DNA of 6,706 bases. Source: an uncultured Chlorobiota bacterium. GTDB taxonomy: Bacteria; Bacteroidota; Kapaibacteriia; OLB7. Of this stretch, positions 1 to 6,026 are shown in pieces. Where the stretch lies: positions 1 through 6,706 of the forward strand of contig CAMLOB010000221.1 of NCBI GenBank assembly GCA_946481475.1. The letters are read 5' to 3'. The notes below the pieces were generated by a model. The model saw only the letters and a program-made list of their open reading frames with translations. It ran no database searches and was not told the origin of the DNA. Numbering within the stretch: position 1 is the stretch's first letter; every line of letters starts with the position of its first letter. A program made the position numbers and the translations under genes.

Positions 1-853
1 CGAGTCCGGCGTGCAGTAGCGGGTTGGCTTCGTAGAAGGCCACGCGATCATTATCCGCCTGTCCGATATCGGGGTCGAGGATCTGCGCCGCGTAACAATC
101 CAGCAGGTTCTCGCCCGACACGTTCTCGATCTCGTACTGAAGAACAACGACGTTCTCCCGCAGATCTCCCTTCTTCCAGGCGTAGACGTTCTGATGGATC
201 TGCAGCCCGAGCGGATAGCCGAGCGCCCGGGCCGGCTCTACGCCGATCTCATACTCCGAGAGATCCCCGTCATGGTAGTAACTGAAGAACTGCTCATGAA
301 CGCCGGACATGAATGCCGGCCGATCGAAGCCTCCCTGATTGTAGGTGAACGTGCCGGGGTAGAAGGGCGTTGCCGTCTCGCCGGCCCGCAACCACAGGGG
401 CCACACCGGAAGACCTTGGGTCGGATTGTAGGTGCCGTCGGTCCGGTCATGCTCCACCGAGTGGTAGAGAATCGGTTGTATTGTCGTCGGCGGTTGAATG
501 TTGCGGTATTCTCCCGGAACCGCCCAGCTCCTTCCGGAGTTCGGATTGTAGGTGATGAAGCTGAGACTTTTCTCCTCGAAGGTGATTCCTCCGTCGGTTG
601 AGACCGGCTTCCTCGCTCCGAACCAGAGTCCGCTGCCGAAGAGGTAGCGTTTGTCCGATCCCCGCGGCACCCTCATGCCGGATTCCCCTCTGGCTATGTC
701 TAGACCGAAGATGCCGTAATTCGACGTGTAGAATTCCACGTTGCTGATCTGACTCTTCTTGTTTTCAAACGGAAGCTGCTGTGCTTCGGCTTCCGGCGGA
801 CTCCCTCCCCGGAGGAGCAACAATCCGCAGGCGATAAAAAGAAAGCGTTTCAT
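1..853 (-). CDS. Secreted protein, partial (C-terminus outside window)
   Basis: The minus strand is open without a stop from an ATG at 853 down to base 1, giving 284 codons of a longer gene. A good ribosome site (AAAGGA, about 8 bases before the ATG) fixes the start. Residues 1-24 look like a signal peptide: MKR, a hydrophobic stretch (broken by Arg15), then a signal peptidase I site Ala-Glu-Ala before Gln25-Gln26. The mature part is rich in Tyr, Gly and Pro. It contains GSGLWFGA (73-80), TYNPNSG (101-107) with echoes TYNPTQG (141) and TYNQGG (170), and VVVLQYEIENVSGENLLD (235-252) followed by DPDIGQADNDR (260-270). From memory, this wording recurs in large secreted proteins of Ignavibacteria and Kapabacteria, often ones with a C-terminal type IX secretion sorting domain. 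Whether this one has such a domain cannot be seen here. It is the fourth gene in the leftward run, 78 bases after the lipoprotein, so it may be co-transcribed or have its own promoter. Function unknown. Confidence 0.85.
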   Translation of the reverse strand, partial: MKRFLFIACGLLLLRGGSPPEAEAQQLPFENKKSQISNVEFYTSNYGIFGLDIARGESGMRVPRGSDKRYLFGSGLWFGARKPVSTDGGITFEEKSLSFITYNPNSGRSWAVPGEYRNIQPPTTIQPILYHSVEHDRTDGTYNPTQGLPVWPLWLRAGETATPFYPGTFTYNQGGFDRPAFMSGVHEQFFSYYHDGDLSEYEIGVEPARALGYPLGLQIHQNVYAWKKGDLRENVVVLQYEIENVSGENLLDCYAAQILDPDIGQADNDRVAFYEANPLLHAGL

Positions 854-894
854 ATCGACATTCCTTTGTGGTTATGGTTATTGAGTGCGTGTAG

Positions 895-906
895 TTGACC
901 GGTCAA
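895..906. repeat. 12-base perfect palindrome TTGACCGGTCAA
   Basis: TTGACC (895-900) is followed directly by its reverse complement GGTCAA (901-906). It lies in the 78-base gap between the lipoprotein stop (932) and the start of the secreted protein (853). On the minus strand a run of T precedes it, so it does not look like a terminator of the lipoprotein gene. It could be an operator or overlap a -35 element (TTGACC on the minus strand), but no convincing -10 follows. The palindrome is observed; any role is a guess. Confidence 0.35.
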
Positions 907-931
907 AAAAATTCTGATGATGATGCGGGGG

Positions 932-1582
932 CTACCATGTTTCGAGATGGAGGCGGAAAATCCCGTCTTCTACCCGAACATCTCTGCCCGACTTCTGATC
1001 GTAGGCCGTAAAGTGGAAGCGGCCGACGAGGACGCCACGGGTTGTGTCGATGGCCAGCACCCGTATCTCCCCTTCCTGCTGAGTGGGGGTCGTCACGAAC
1101 TCCTCTTTCCCCTGATCTGTCCGTTGTTCATACCGTCCTCCGTATTCGGATGAGAGAGAGGGATCGACACGTTTCGGCAGACGGTAGGGGTCGGATATCG
1201 GATAGGTGCCGGGTTCCCGGATGTCGTCCATGCGAAGTGCCAGGGCTTCGTATGAGTATCCGTCGGGATCATAGGCCGTTCCCTGCACGCTGAGATACCA
1301 GGCGTCGGCCACGTTCCGGTTGTAGAAAATCGGCCGGATCAATTCGCTGGTGAAGCTGACCGGTCGACCATCCACGTTGGCGAAGAGCGTGTCGGTCTGT
1401 TTGCCGAGAAACGGTTCGCTGAGAAGAATCGAGTCGATGTCGACCGGAATGAACCGTCGCTCGGTATCCACCGATAGCGGATCGCCGCAGGAGCCGATCA
1501 CGCATCCGATCAGCAGCAGGCCGCACAGTTCCCGGGAGAATCTGCGGAGGGAAGGACGCGATGTATGTCGTCGGTTGTTCAT
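932..1582 (-). CDS. DUF6252-like lipoprotein, 216 residues
   Basis: The N-terminus is basic (about seven Arg in the first 17 residues), followed by a hydrophobic run LCGLLLIGCVIGSC. Two cysteines could be lipidated: Cys27 (LIGC) or Cys32 (IGSC). Cys32 is preferred because a longer hydrophobic segment precedes it. The mature part has the layout I associate with DUF6252 lipoproteins of Bacteroidota: FANVDGRPVSF near residues 67-77, then strand-rich sequence, EPGTYPI, and near the C-terminus a stretch with DTTRGVLVGRFHFTAYD, SGRDVRVEDGIFRL. This suggests an all-beta, surface or periplasmic protein of unknown function. The ATG at 1582 lies 20 bases after the stop of the anti-sigma/barrel gene and has no clear Shine-Dalgarno site, so translation may be coupled. 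Its position in the sigma-factor operon suggests a role in the same envelope response. The family link is from memory. Confidence 0.85.
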   Translation of the reverse strand: MNNRRHTSRPSLRRFSRELCGLLLIGCVIGSCGDPLSVDTERRFIPVDIDSILLSEPFLGKQTDTLFANVDGRPVSFTSELIRPIFYNRNVADAWYLSVQGTAYDPDGYSYEALALRMDDIREPGTYPISDPYRLPKRVDPSLSSEYGGRYEQRTDQGKEEFVTTPTQQEGEIRVLAIDTTRGVLVGRFHFTAYDQKSGRDVRVEDGIFRLHLETW

Positions 1583-1602
1583 TGGTTCAAAAAAACGGTG
1601 GA

Positions 1603-2889
1603 TTATGGATTGATCGAAATTCCCAGGTGCCCGTTCAGATTTGTGCTCGTGTGAAGCTGCCCGCGGAACGAAGTCCAGAGAAGCCAGGAGGTAATGCCGC
1701 CGTTGATCCGGAGGTGATCGCTGATGCCGTACTCAAGTCCAAGTCCTATCGTCCCGACAGGACCAAGCTCCGTCCCGCCGCCGCCGATCTCCGCTGTCCC
1801 GGTGATGCGGTCGGTCGCAAAGATGCGGGGGGCGATGTATGCCCGTCCGTAGAAGAGGGCCGGGGACTGTTCGATGATCGTATCGTTCGGCGCCCCTCCG
1901 GTGTTCGTGTGGTAGACCTGTGAGAACCGGGTCATGCCGACGGCCGTGCCGAACCGGGTCGGCAGTCCGATCCGTTCCAGTCCGATGCTTGCCCCGACTT
2001 CCCGATCGACCATGAGGTTACCCGATCCGTCGAGTCCCTGCACGTCCGGAAGGGATGAGCGGAAGAACTGTCGCATCTCCAGTCGCCACGGGCTGCTCTG
2101 ACGGTCCGGACTCTGCTGTGCAAAGGGTACGGTGCCGATTCGTTCGCGATCTTCCCTGGCTTGCATCTGGTGTCCGGACGGGGCGACGGCTGTCAGCCGT
2201 TCGGGAACCGGGCGCAACATCCGATCATCTCTCTCTTCTCCATCACGCATCCTGCCTCTCTCCTCCGGCTCCTCTGTTCCCGAACGCAACCGCTCATTCT
2301 CCCCCTGAAGCACGATCACCATCATCCGTTCCCGTTCCAGCAGTTGCCGAAGTTCTGCAATCCGTTCTTCCAGTACAGCGGTCCGATTCCGATCGGAAGT
2401 CATGACAGGTGCTTCCTGAAGCGACGCATCCTGCTCGGCAAGGATGGTGGAGTGAAGCGATCCGGAATGTTCGGATCGATACGGAGTTCCGGTATCATCC
2501 ACGACGGCAACCTGACGATCTGCCTCGCCGGAGGCCAGGTGCAGACCGGCGAGCAGACCGCCGCCGATTCCGAGAAGAAGCATGAGAAGAAGGGGAAGAT
2601 AGCCGGATCTGTTCCGTTCACGCGACGTTCCGGTTCCCACTGCGGCTGCGGCGATGGTCGGAGCACTCCCTTCCGGTGTGTTGAACCGGCTCCAGATCCC
2701 CTCGGCCGTCGACTTCGAAAGAGGAAGGGAGGAACCGGAGCGGAGCAGCTCGCGCGAGAGGCGAATCTGTTCCAGCAGCGCTCCCCGTTTTTCCGGAGAG
2801 ACTGCAAGCACATGCATCAGTTCTCCTACCTGGTTGTCGTCGGTAAGTTCACCGTGGAGCAGTGCGGTAATCTGATGGTTCGTATTCAT
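1603..2889 (-). CDS. Dma-like anti-sigma factor with C-terminal beta-barrel
   Basis: A 428-residue protein with four parts. Residues 1-70 are helical and resemble a zinc-less anti-sigma domain: LLHGELTDDNQ, HVLAVSPEKR, then a helix ending in IWSRF. Residues 97-119 are one strong transmembrane helix, with RERNR just before it, which favours an N-terminus in the cytoplasm. Residues 120-265 are hydrophilic, with a coiled coil at about 170-203 and a charged Arg/Glu tract to about 225. Residues 266-428 alternate polar and hydrophobic residues in about eight strands with aromatic girdle residues (for example 311-327, 344-359, 378-389, 393-409, 418-427), like a small outer-membrane barrel. It does not end in the usual terminal Phe or Trp but in SINP. 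The gene starts 6 bases after the ECF sigma gene, without a clear ribosome site, so coupling is likely. The architecture matches the dual membrane-spanning anti-sigma factors (Dma) known in Bacteroides. An inner-membrane anti-sigma factor with a periplasmic ligand domain is the alternative. Confidence 0.85.
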   Translation of the reverse strand: MNTNHQITALLHGELTDDNQVGELMHVLAVSPEKRGALLEQIRLSRELLRSGSSLPLSKSTAEGIWSRFNTPEGSAPTIAAAAVGTGTSRERNRSGYLPLLLMLLLGIGGGLLAGLHLASGEADRQVAVVDDTGTPYRSEHSGSLHSTILAEQDASLQEAPVMTSDRNRTAVLEERIAELRQLLERERMMVIVLQGENERLRSGTEEPEERGRMRDGEERDDRMLRPVPERLTAVAPSGHQMQAREDRERIGTVPFAQQSPDRQSSPWRLEMRQFFRSSLPDVQGLDGSGNLMVDREVGASIGLERIGLPTRFGTAVGMTRFSQVYHTNTGGAPNDTIIEQSPALFYGRAYIAPRIFATDRITGTAEIGGGGTELGPVGTIGLGLEYGISDHLRINGGITSWLLWTSFRGQLHTSTNLNGHLGISINP

Positions 2890-2895
2890 CGCTCG

Positions 2896-3465
2896 TTATG
2901 AAATTGGTTCGGAGTCGTCATCGTTCATAATCGGTTCGAGAAGATCGCGCAGCATCTGTTTCCCCCGGTAGATTCTGTTCTTCACGATACTCTTGCTGAT
3001 CTTCAGAGTCTGTGCGATCTCCTCGTAGCTGTAGCCCTCGTATTCGCAGAGGAGGATTGCTTCACGGTAATGCTCGGGCAACTTCAGCAGAGCCTTGCGC
3101 ACATGGTCCTGAACGTCGGTTGCGGTCGCGTCAAATTCGTAGTGGAGATCGGTTTCCGGAGAGAGTGTCGACCGCCTGCGGATCATATCGAGATGATTCA
3201 GGCATCGGGTGCGGGCTATGGTGAAAAGGTAGCCCCGTACGCTGTACATCGGTTTCCCTTCCCGGCAGGCGCCCAGCAATCCGATGAAGGCTTCCTGATG
3301 GATATCTTCGGCCGCTGCATTCTCCCCGATCATCAGCAGACAGAAGCGAAAGACTTTTGAGCCGTACCGCTCGAAGAGAATCCGGAATGCCCGTTCGTCA
3401 CCCTCTCCGGCCCGTGCGGCAAGTTCCTGTTCTTCAAGTTCGGTATTGTGTGTGGCCACGATCAT
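2896..3465 (-). CDS. ECF (sigma-24-like) RNA polymerase sigma factor
   Basis: A 189-residue ECF sigma factor that would direct RNA polymerase to a dedicated promoter set in the cytoplasm. The sigma-2 domain spans about residues 25-97, with FRILFERYGSKVFRF, region 2.2 (AEDIHQEAF, 52-60) and region 2.4 (RGYLFTIARTRCLNHL, 77-92, followed by MIRRR). A short linker (about 98-118) leads to sigma-4 at about 120-176, with ALLKLPEHYREAILL and the helix-turn-helix YSYEEIAQTLKISKSIVKNR (145-164). The length and the lack of region 3 are typical of the group. It is the first gene of the leftward operon, and the adjacent anti-sigma gene starts 6 bases after its stop, the usual arrangement for a sigma factor and its inhibitor. 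Start: the ATG at 3465 has AGGA directly abutting it, whereas a GTG at 3459 would have the same AGGA at a 6-base spacing, so the true start may be two codons downstream. Autoregulation is likely but not shown. Confidence 0.95.
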   Translation of the reverse strand: MIVATHNTELEEQELAARAGEGDERAFRILFERYGSKVFRFCLLMIGENAAAEDIHQEAFIGLLGACREGKPMYSVRGYLFTIARTRCLNHLDMIRRRSTLSPETDLHYEFDATATDVQDHVRKALLKLPEHYREAILLCEYEGYSYEEIAQTLKISKSIVKNRIYRGKQMLRDLLEPIMNDDDSEPIS

Positions 3466-3568
3466 TCCTGTTCCGTCAACCGATTACATGACAAGAACAA
3501 ACCAGTCGGGAAAAGTTCTCGTTGCTTCCGATCTTTTTTTTCTCCCGGATGGAGAACGGATTCCTGCC

Positions 3569-3594
3569 GACGGAAAATACTGCTGCACGGTTCC
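3569..3594 (-). promoter_or_regulatory. Candidate ECF-type promoter for the sigma operon
   Basis: On the minus strand GGAAC (3594-3590) is followed after 17 bases by CGTC (3572-3569), the general form of ECF promoters (an AAC-type -35 and a CGTC-type -10). This would give a leader of roughly 95 bases before the sigma-factor start. Such short motifs arise easily by chance in GC-rich DNA, and no second copy was found upstream of the lipoprotein or the secreted protein, so this is only a candidate. Confidence 0.2.
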
Positions 3595-3769
3595 GTTCGC
3601 CTCTTTGCTTGTCAACCTTCCCCAGGTAATCGATTCCTCTCTGCGACCGCATCGCAGACGTCACTTTGAACTTCACTTCGCTTGATGATTTATCCGGAGT
3701 TCCGACCGGGATCACAGAGATGAATGCGCAGACCTTCGGGAGCATCGCTTCGGGGTGTGAAAAAACTTG

Positions 3770-3783
3770 CTTGTTGCAACAAG
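3770..3783. promoter_or_regulatory. 14-base perfect palindrome CTTGTTGCAACAAG, possible operator
   Basis: The site is its own reverse complement over all 14 bases with no spacer, and sits 2 bases upstream of the proposed -33 element of the coaBC promoter. That position suits an activator site, or a repressor site shared by the two divergent operons. The symmetry is observed; the protein that would bind it is unknown. Confidence 0.4.
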
Positions 3784-3785
3784 TA

Positions 3786-3818
3786 TTGTTGCTTCCGCTT
3801 CTTTTTTGCGTAATTTTA
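3786..3818 (+). promoter_or_regulatory. Candidate Bacteroidota-type promoter for coaBC
   Basis: TTGTTG (3786-3791) is followed after 19 bases by TAATTTTA (3811-3818). This is close to the Bacteroidota housekeeping promoter form (TTTG near -33 and TAnnTTTG near -7), missing only the final G of the second element. The expected start of transcription is near 3824, leaving a leader of about 30 bases. Within that leader is a short palindrome, ACGAT-A-ATCGT (3825-3835). The AT-rich context in a GC-rich window supports the call. Confidence 0.4.
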
Positions 3819-3855
3819 ATCCCGACGATAATCGTTCGTTTAACCTCTGAAGAAC

Positions 3856-5139
3856 GTGCTTGAAGGCAAAAAGATAATCGTCGGTGTTACCGGCAGTATC
3901 GCCGCGTATAAAGCCGCCTACCTTACACGTGAGTTGTCGCGACACGGCGCGACGGTTCGCGTCGCGATGACCGACGCCGCAACACGTTTTGTGGCTCCTT
4001 TGACCTTCGCATCTCTCAGCAAACACCCGGTCGCATTGAACATGTATCCCGATCCTGAAAAAGAGGGGAGCGGGTCGTGGCATATCGACTGGGGAGTGTG
4101 GGCAGACGTAATGATTATCGCACCGGCAAGCGCTTCAACCATCGCAAAGCTTGCCGGCGGTATCAGCGACAACGCTCTGACAGTGATTGCAACCGCCCTC
4201 CGGGGGCGCCTGTTTGTTGCTCCGGCAATGGATCTGGATATGTACCGCTATCCTGCGTTGAGAAAAAACCTTGCAACGCTCCGCTCGTTCGGTGCGGTCA
4301 TCATTCCTCCGGGAACCGGAGAACTTGCCAGCGGGTTAATGGGTGAAGGTCGGCTGGCCGAGCCGGAAGAGATCATTGAAGTAGTCGGCGGATATTTTTC
4401 CCGAAGCATATCGATGCGTGGGACAAAGGTTCTGATTACCGCCGGGCCGACACGCGAAGCGATTGATCCGGTTCGCTACATCTCGAACCACTCGTCGGGA
4501 AAGATGGGGTATGCTCTGGCCGAGGAGATGCGTGACCGGGGAGCGGAGGTGACATTGATCAGCGGTCCGACGGCGCTCGAGGTCCCGCCGGGCGTTCACG
4601 CGGTCGGCGTGACGACCGCCGAAGAGATGGCATCGGCTGTTGATGCGTATCGGGAGGATGCGGAGATCATCATTGCTGCGGCCGCCGTTGCCGACTTCAC
4701 ACCGGCACAGGTGATCGATCGGAAGATGAAGCGCCGTGAGATGCGTGCCGAAGAGATGTCGATTTCTCTGGTGCCGACCCGGGACATCCTGAAATCGGTC
4801 GGGGAGAAAAAGGGGGAGGGGCAGGTGATTGTCGGCTTTGCGCTTGAGACCGATGATCTGGTGAATGCCGCCCGGCAGAAGCTGGTGGAGAAGGGGTGCG
4901 ATCTGGTGGTTGCCAACCCCGCAGGGGAGGAAGGAGTGGGATTCGGCGGAGACGAAAACCGGATTACGCTGGTTGAGAGCGACCGGGAAACGGCATTGCC
5001 GGTAATGACCAAGCGGGAGTGTGCTGCGGCGATTTGCGATACCGTGGAACGCATTCGGAATGGAAAGGGAAAGAAGAGTGAACAAGAGAACGGGCATCTT
5101 CACGGAAGTCAGCCGCAGAGTGGGAACAGAGTCGAATGA
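3856..5139 (+). CDS. coaBC: Bifunctional PPC decarboxylase / PPC synthetase (CoaBC)
   Basis: A 427-residue cytoplasmic enzyme that joins 4'-phosphopantothenate to cysteine using CTP and then decarboxylates the product to 4'-phosphopantetheine, two steps of coenzyme A synthesis. The N-terminal flavoprotein (CoaC) half, about 1-185, has VTGSIAAYKA (11-20), catalytic His76, PASAST (90-95), PAMDLDMY (123-130) and GELASGLMGEGRL (155-167). The C-terminal (CoaB) half, about 188-400, has ITAGPTREAIDPVRYISNHS (194-213, including Asn211), AAAVADF (275-281), the Lys-rich KMKR (290-293) and VGFALETD (326-333). Where E. coli has the decarboxylase residues Asn125 and Cys158, this protein has Asp126 and Ser159, which I recall as normal for Bacteroidota homologues. 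The start is GTG at 3856: an in-frame TAA at 3841 excludes anything longer, and LEGKKIIVGVTGS is the usual N-terminus. Residues 402-427 are a hydrophilic tail. The stop overlaps the next gene (ATGA), so the two are translationally coupled. Confidence 0.97.
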   Translation: MLEGKKIIVGVTGSIAAYKAAYLTRELSRHGATVRVAMTDAATRFVAPLTFASLSKHPVALNMYPDPEKEGSGSWHIDWGVWADVMIIAPASASTIAKLAGGISDNALTVIATALRGRLFVAPAMDLDMYRYPALRKNLATLRSFGAVIIPPGTGELASGLMGEGRLAEPEEIIEVVGGYFSRSISMRGTKVLITAGPTREAIDPVRYISNHSSGKMGYALAEEMRDRGAEVTLISGPTALEVPPGVHAVGVTTAEEMASAVDAYREDAEIIIAAAAVADFTPAQVIDRKMKRREMRAEEMSISLVPTRDILKSVGEKKGEGQVIVGFALETDDLVNAARQKLVEKGCDLVVANPAGEEGVGFGGDENRITLVESDRETALPVMTKRECAAAICDTVERIRNGKGKKSEQENGHLHGSQPQSGNRVE

Positions 5140-5912
5140 GTGAGACGCTCAGAGAAAAGGCGATCCGTTTTGCCGAACAACAGTATGCGATGTACGGCGA
5201 GGTCATCGTGACGCAGCGGCGATCAGAAGAGCAAGCTGAAGCGGCTCGTTCTGCAACTGAAAACCTCATGTCATTGTTTGAAGAAGAAAGTGAGCAGTCG
5301 TGGTTTGCCCGGCAGTTGCTCGGGATAAAGGAAGAGTGGGTGGAGGCCGACTCTCTGGACCGACTCGAGCAGATGATCAGCAACTGCCGGAAGTGTCCGC
5401 TGTGGGAGACCCGGAACAAATTCGTTTTCGGGACGGGGAATCCGAACGCCGACATTGTGGTGATCGGCGAGGCTCCGGGGGCCGAAGAGGACAAACGGGG
5501 AGAGCCGTTTGTCGGCGCAGCCGGCAAATTGCTGACGAAGATACTTGAGGCGATCAACTTCAGTCGTGATGATGTCTATATCTGCAACATCCTGAAGAGC
5601 AGACCGCCGGGAAATCGCAGACCCGAAGCGAATGAAGTGGAGGCGTGCATACCGTATCTCTACAAACAGTTGACGCTTGTCAAACCGAAGTTTATCCTGG
5701 CTCTTGGACTGACCGCTGCGAAGTCGTTGCTGGGGACAACCAAGGCGATGAAAGACCTGCGGGGCTCGGTTCATGACTGGCATGGAATACCGATGATTAT
5801 CACCTATCATCCGGCGGCATTGCTTCGTAACCCTCAGTGGAAACGTCCGACTTGGGAAGATGTGCAGTTGCTTCGAAGACTGTACGATGAGTCGAAGACG
5901 GGGGGTGGCTGA
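5136..5912 (+). CDS. Uracil-DNA glycosylase, family 4 type
   Basis: A 258-residue base-excision repair enzyme expected to remove uracil from DNA. Residues 1-80 are a poorly conserved, charged extension common in this family outside thermophiles. The catalytic domain starts at about 81, with ISNCRKCPLW (Cys84, Cys87), then NKFVFGTGNPNADIVVIGEA (94-113), the GEAPG motif (111-115), EPFVGAAGKLL (123-133), NILKSRPPGNRRP (151-163) and the C-terminal motif HPAALLRNP (225-233). Family 4 enzymes bind a 4Fe-4S cluster through four cysteines. Here Cys84, Cys87 and Cys171 are present, but the third position (Ser155 in KSRPP, 16 residues before Cys171) is Ser. Cys150 lies close by and might substitute. 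The ATG at 5136 overlaps the coaBC stop (ATGA), with only a weak ribosome site (GGGAA/AGAG), so coupling is likely. The link with coaBC is probably operon economy rather than shared function. No terminator is visible after it, so transcription may continue into the next gene. Confidence 0.93.
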   Translation: MSETLREKAIRFAEQQYAMYGEVIVTQRRSEEQAEAARSATENLMSLFEEESEQSWFARQLLGIKEEWVEADSLDRLEQMISNCRKCPLWETRNKFVFGTGNPNADIVVIGEAPGAEEDKRGEPFVGAAGKLLTKILEAINFSRDDVYICNILKSRPPGNRRPEANEVEACIPYLYKQLTLVKPKFILALGLTAAKSLLGTTKAMKDLRGSVHDWHGIPMIITYHPAALLRNPQWKRPTWEDVQLLRRLYDESKTGGG

Positions 5913-5927
5913 TCAATCTGATCAATT
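5910..5927. repeat. Adjacent direct repeat TGATCAAT x2
   Basis: TGATCAATC (5910-5918) and TGATCAATT (5919-5927) are adjacent near-copies, each holding the palindrome TGATCA. The first copy begins in the stop codon of the glycosylase gene. It is short, and chance is a sufficient explanation. Confidence 0.3.
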
Positions 5928-6015
5928 GAGTCTTCAGGCATTACTACATAGTTCCAGAAAGCTCCTCCGTAGCCTCGATAGCACGGAAGGAAGAACGGTT
6001 CATCTATAACAAACA

Positions 6016-6020
6016 GGGAG
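6016..6020 (+). promoter_or_regulatory. Strong Shine-Dalgarno site of the histone-like gene
   Basis: GGGAG lies 6 bases before the ATG at 6027. It is the best ribosome site in the window apart from that of the secreted protein at 853. It settles the start and suggests efficient translation compared with the coupled genes upstream. Confidence 0.7.
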
Positions 6021-6026
6021 AGGCGT

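Larger units (their letters stand above)
3466..3855. other. Divergent intergenic region without a convincing gene
   Basis: These 390 bases separate the leftward sigma operon from the rightward coaBC operon. Short open frames exist on both strands (for example 3666-3863 plus and 3476-3745 minus), but none has a ribosome site, a recognisable domain or conserved-looking composition. I found no tRNA and no terminator-like hairpin. The sequence becomes AT-richer from about 3755 to 3850, where a palindrome and a candidate coaBC promoter lie. A run of eight T (3534-3541) has no stem in front of it. Confidence 0.6.

Noticed and set aside
194..601. 135-residue plus-strand open frame near the left edge
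   Set aside because: It lies opposite the 284-codon secreted protein, which has a signal peptide, a ribosome site and coherent motifs. This frame has none.
895..910. Palindrome plus A-run as a terminator of the lipoprotein gene
   Set aside because: On the minus strand the T run comes before the stem, not after it, so it has the wrong polarity for an intrinsic terminator.
2161..2901. 246-residue plus-strand open frame opposite the anti-sigma/barrel gene
   Set aside because: Low-complexity, Arg/Pro/Ser-rich shadow of a gene with clear domains on the other strand.
3476..3745. 89-residue minus-strand frame upstream of the sigma factor
   Set aside because: No recognisable motif, no ribosome site, mixed composition. 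It sits in the leader/promoter region.
3666..3863. 65-residue plus-strand frame with a hydrophobic stretch (CLLQQVLLLPLLFCVILIPTI) upstream of coaBC
   Set aside because: No ribosome site. It covers the AT-rich promoter region, whose T-rich bases explain the hydrophobic residues, and it overlaps the coaBC start. A leader peptide cannot be fully excluded.
4336..5103. 255-residue minus-strand open frame opposite coaBC
   Set aside because: Antisense to a fully conserved enzyme, with His/Arg-rich composition and no domain signal.
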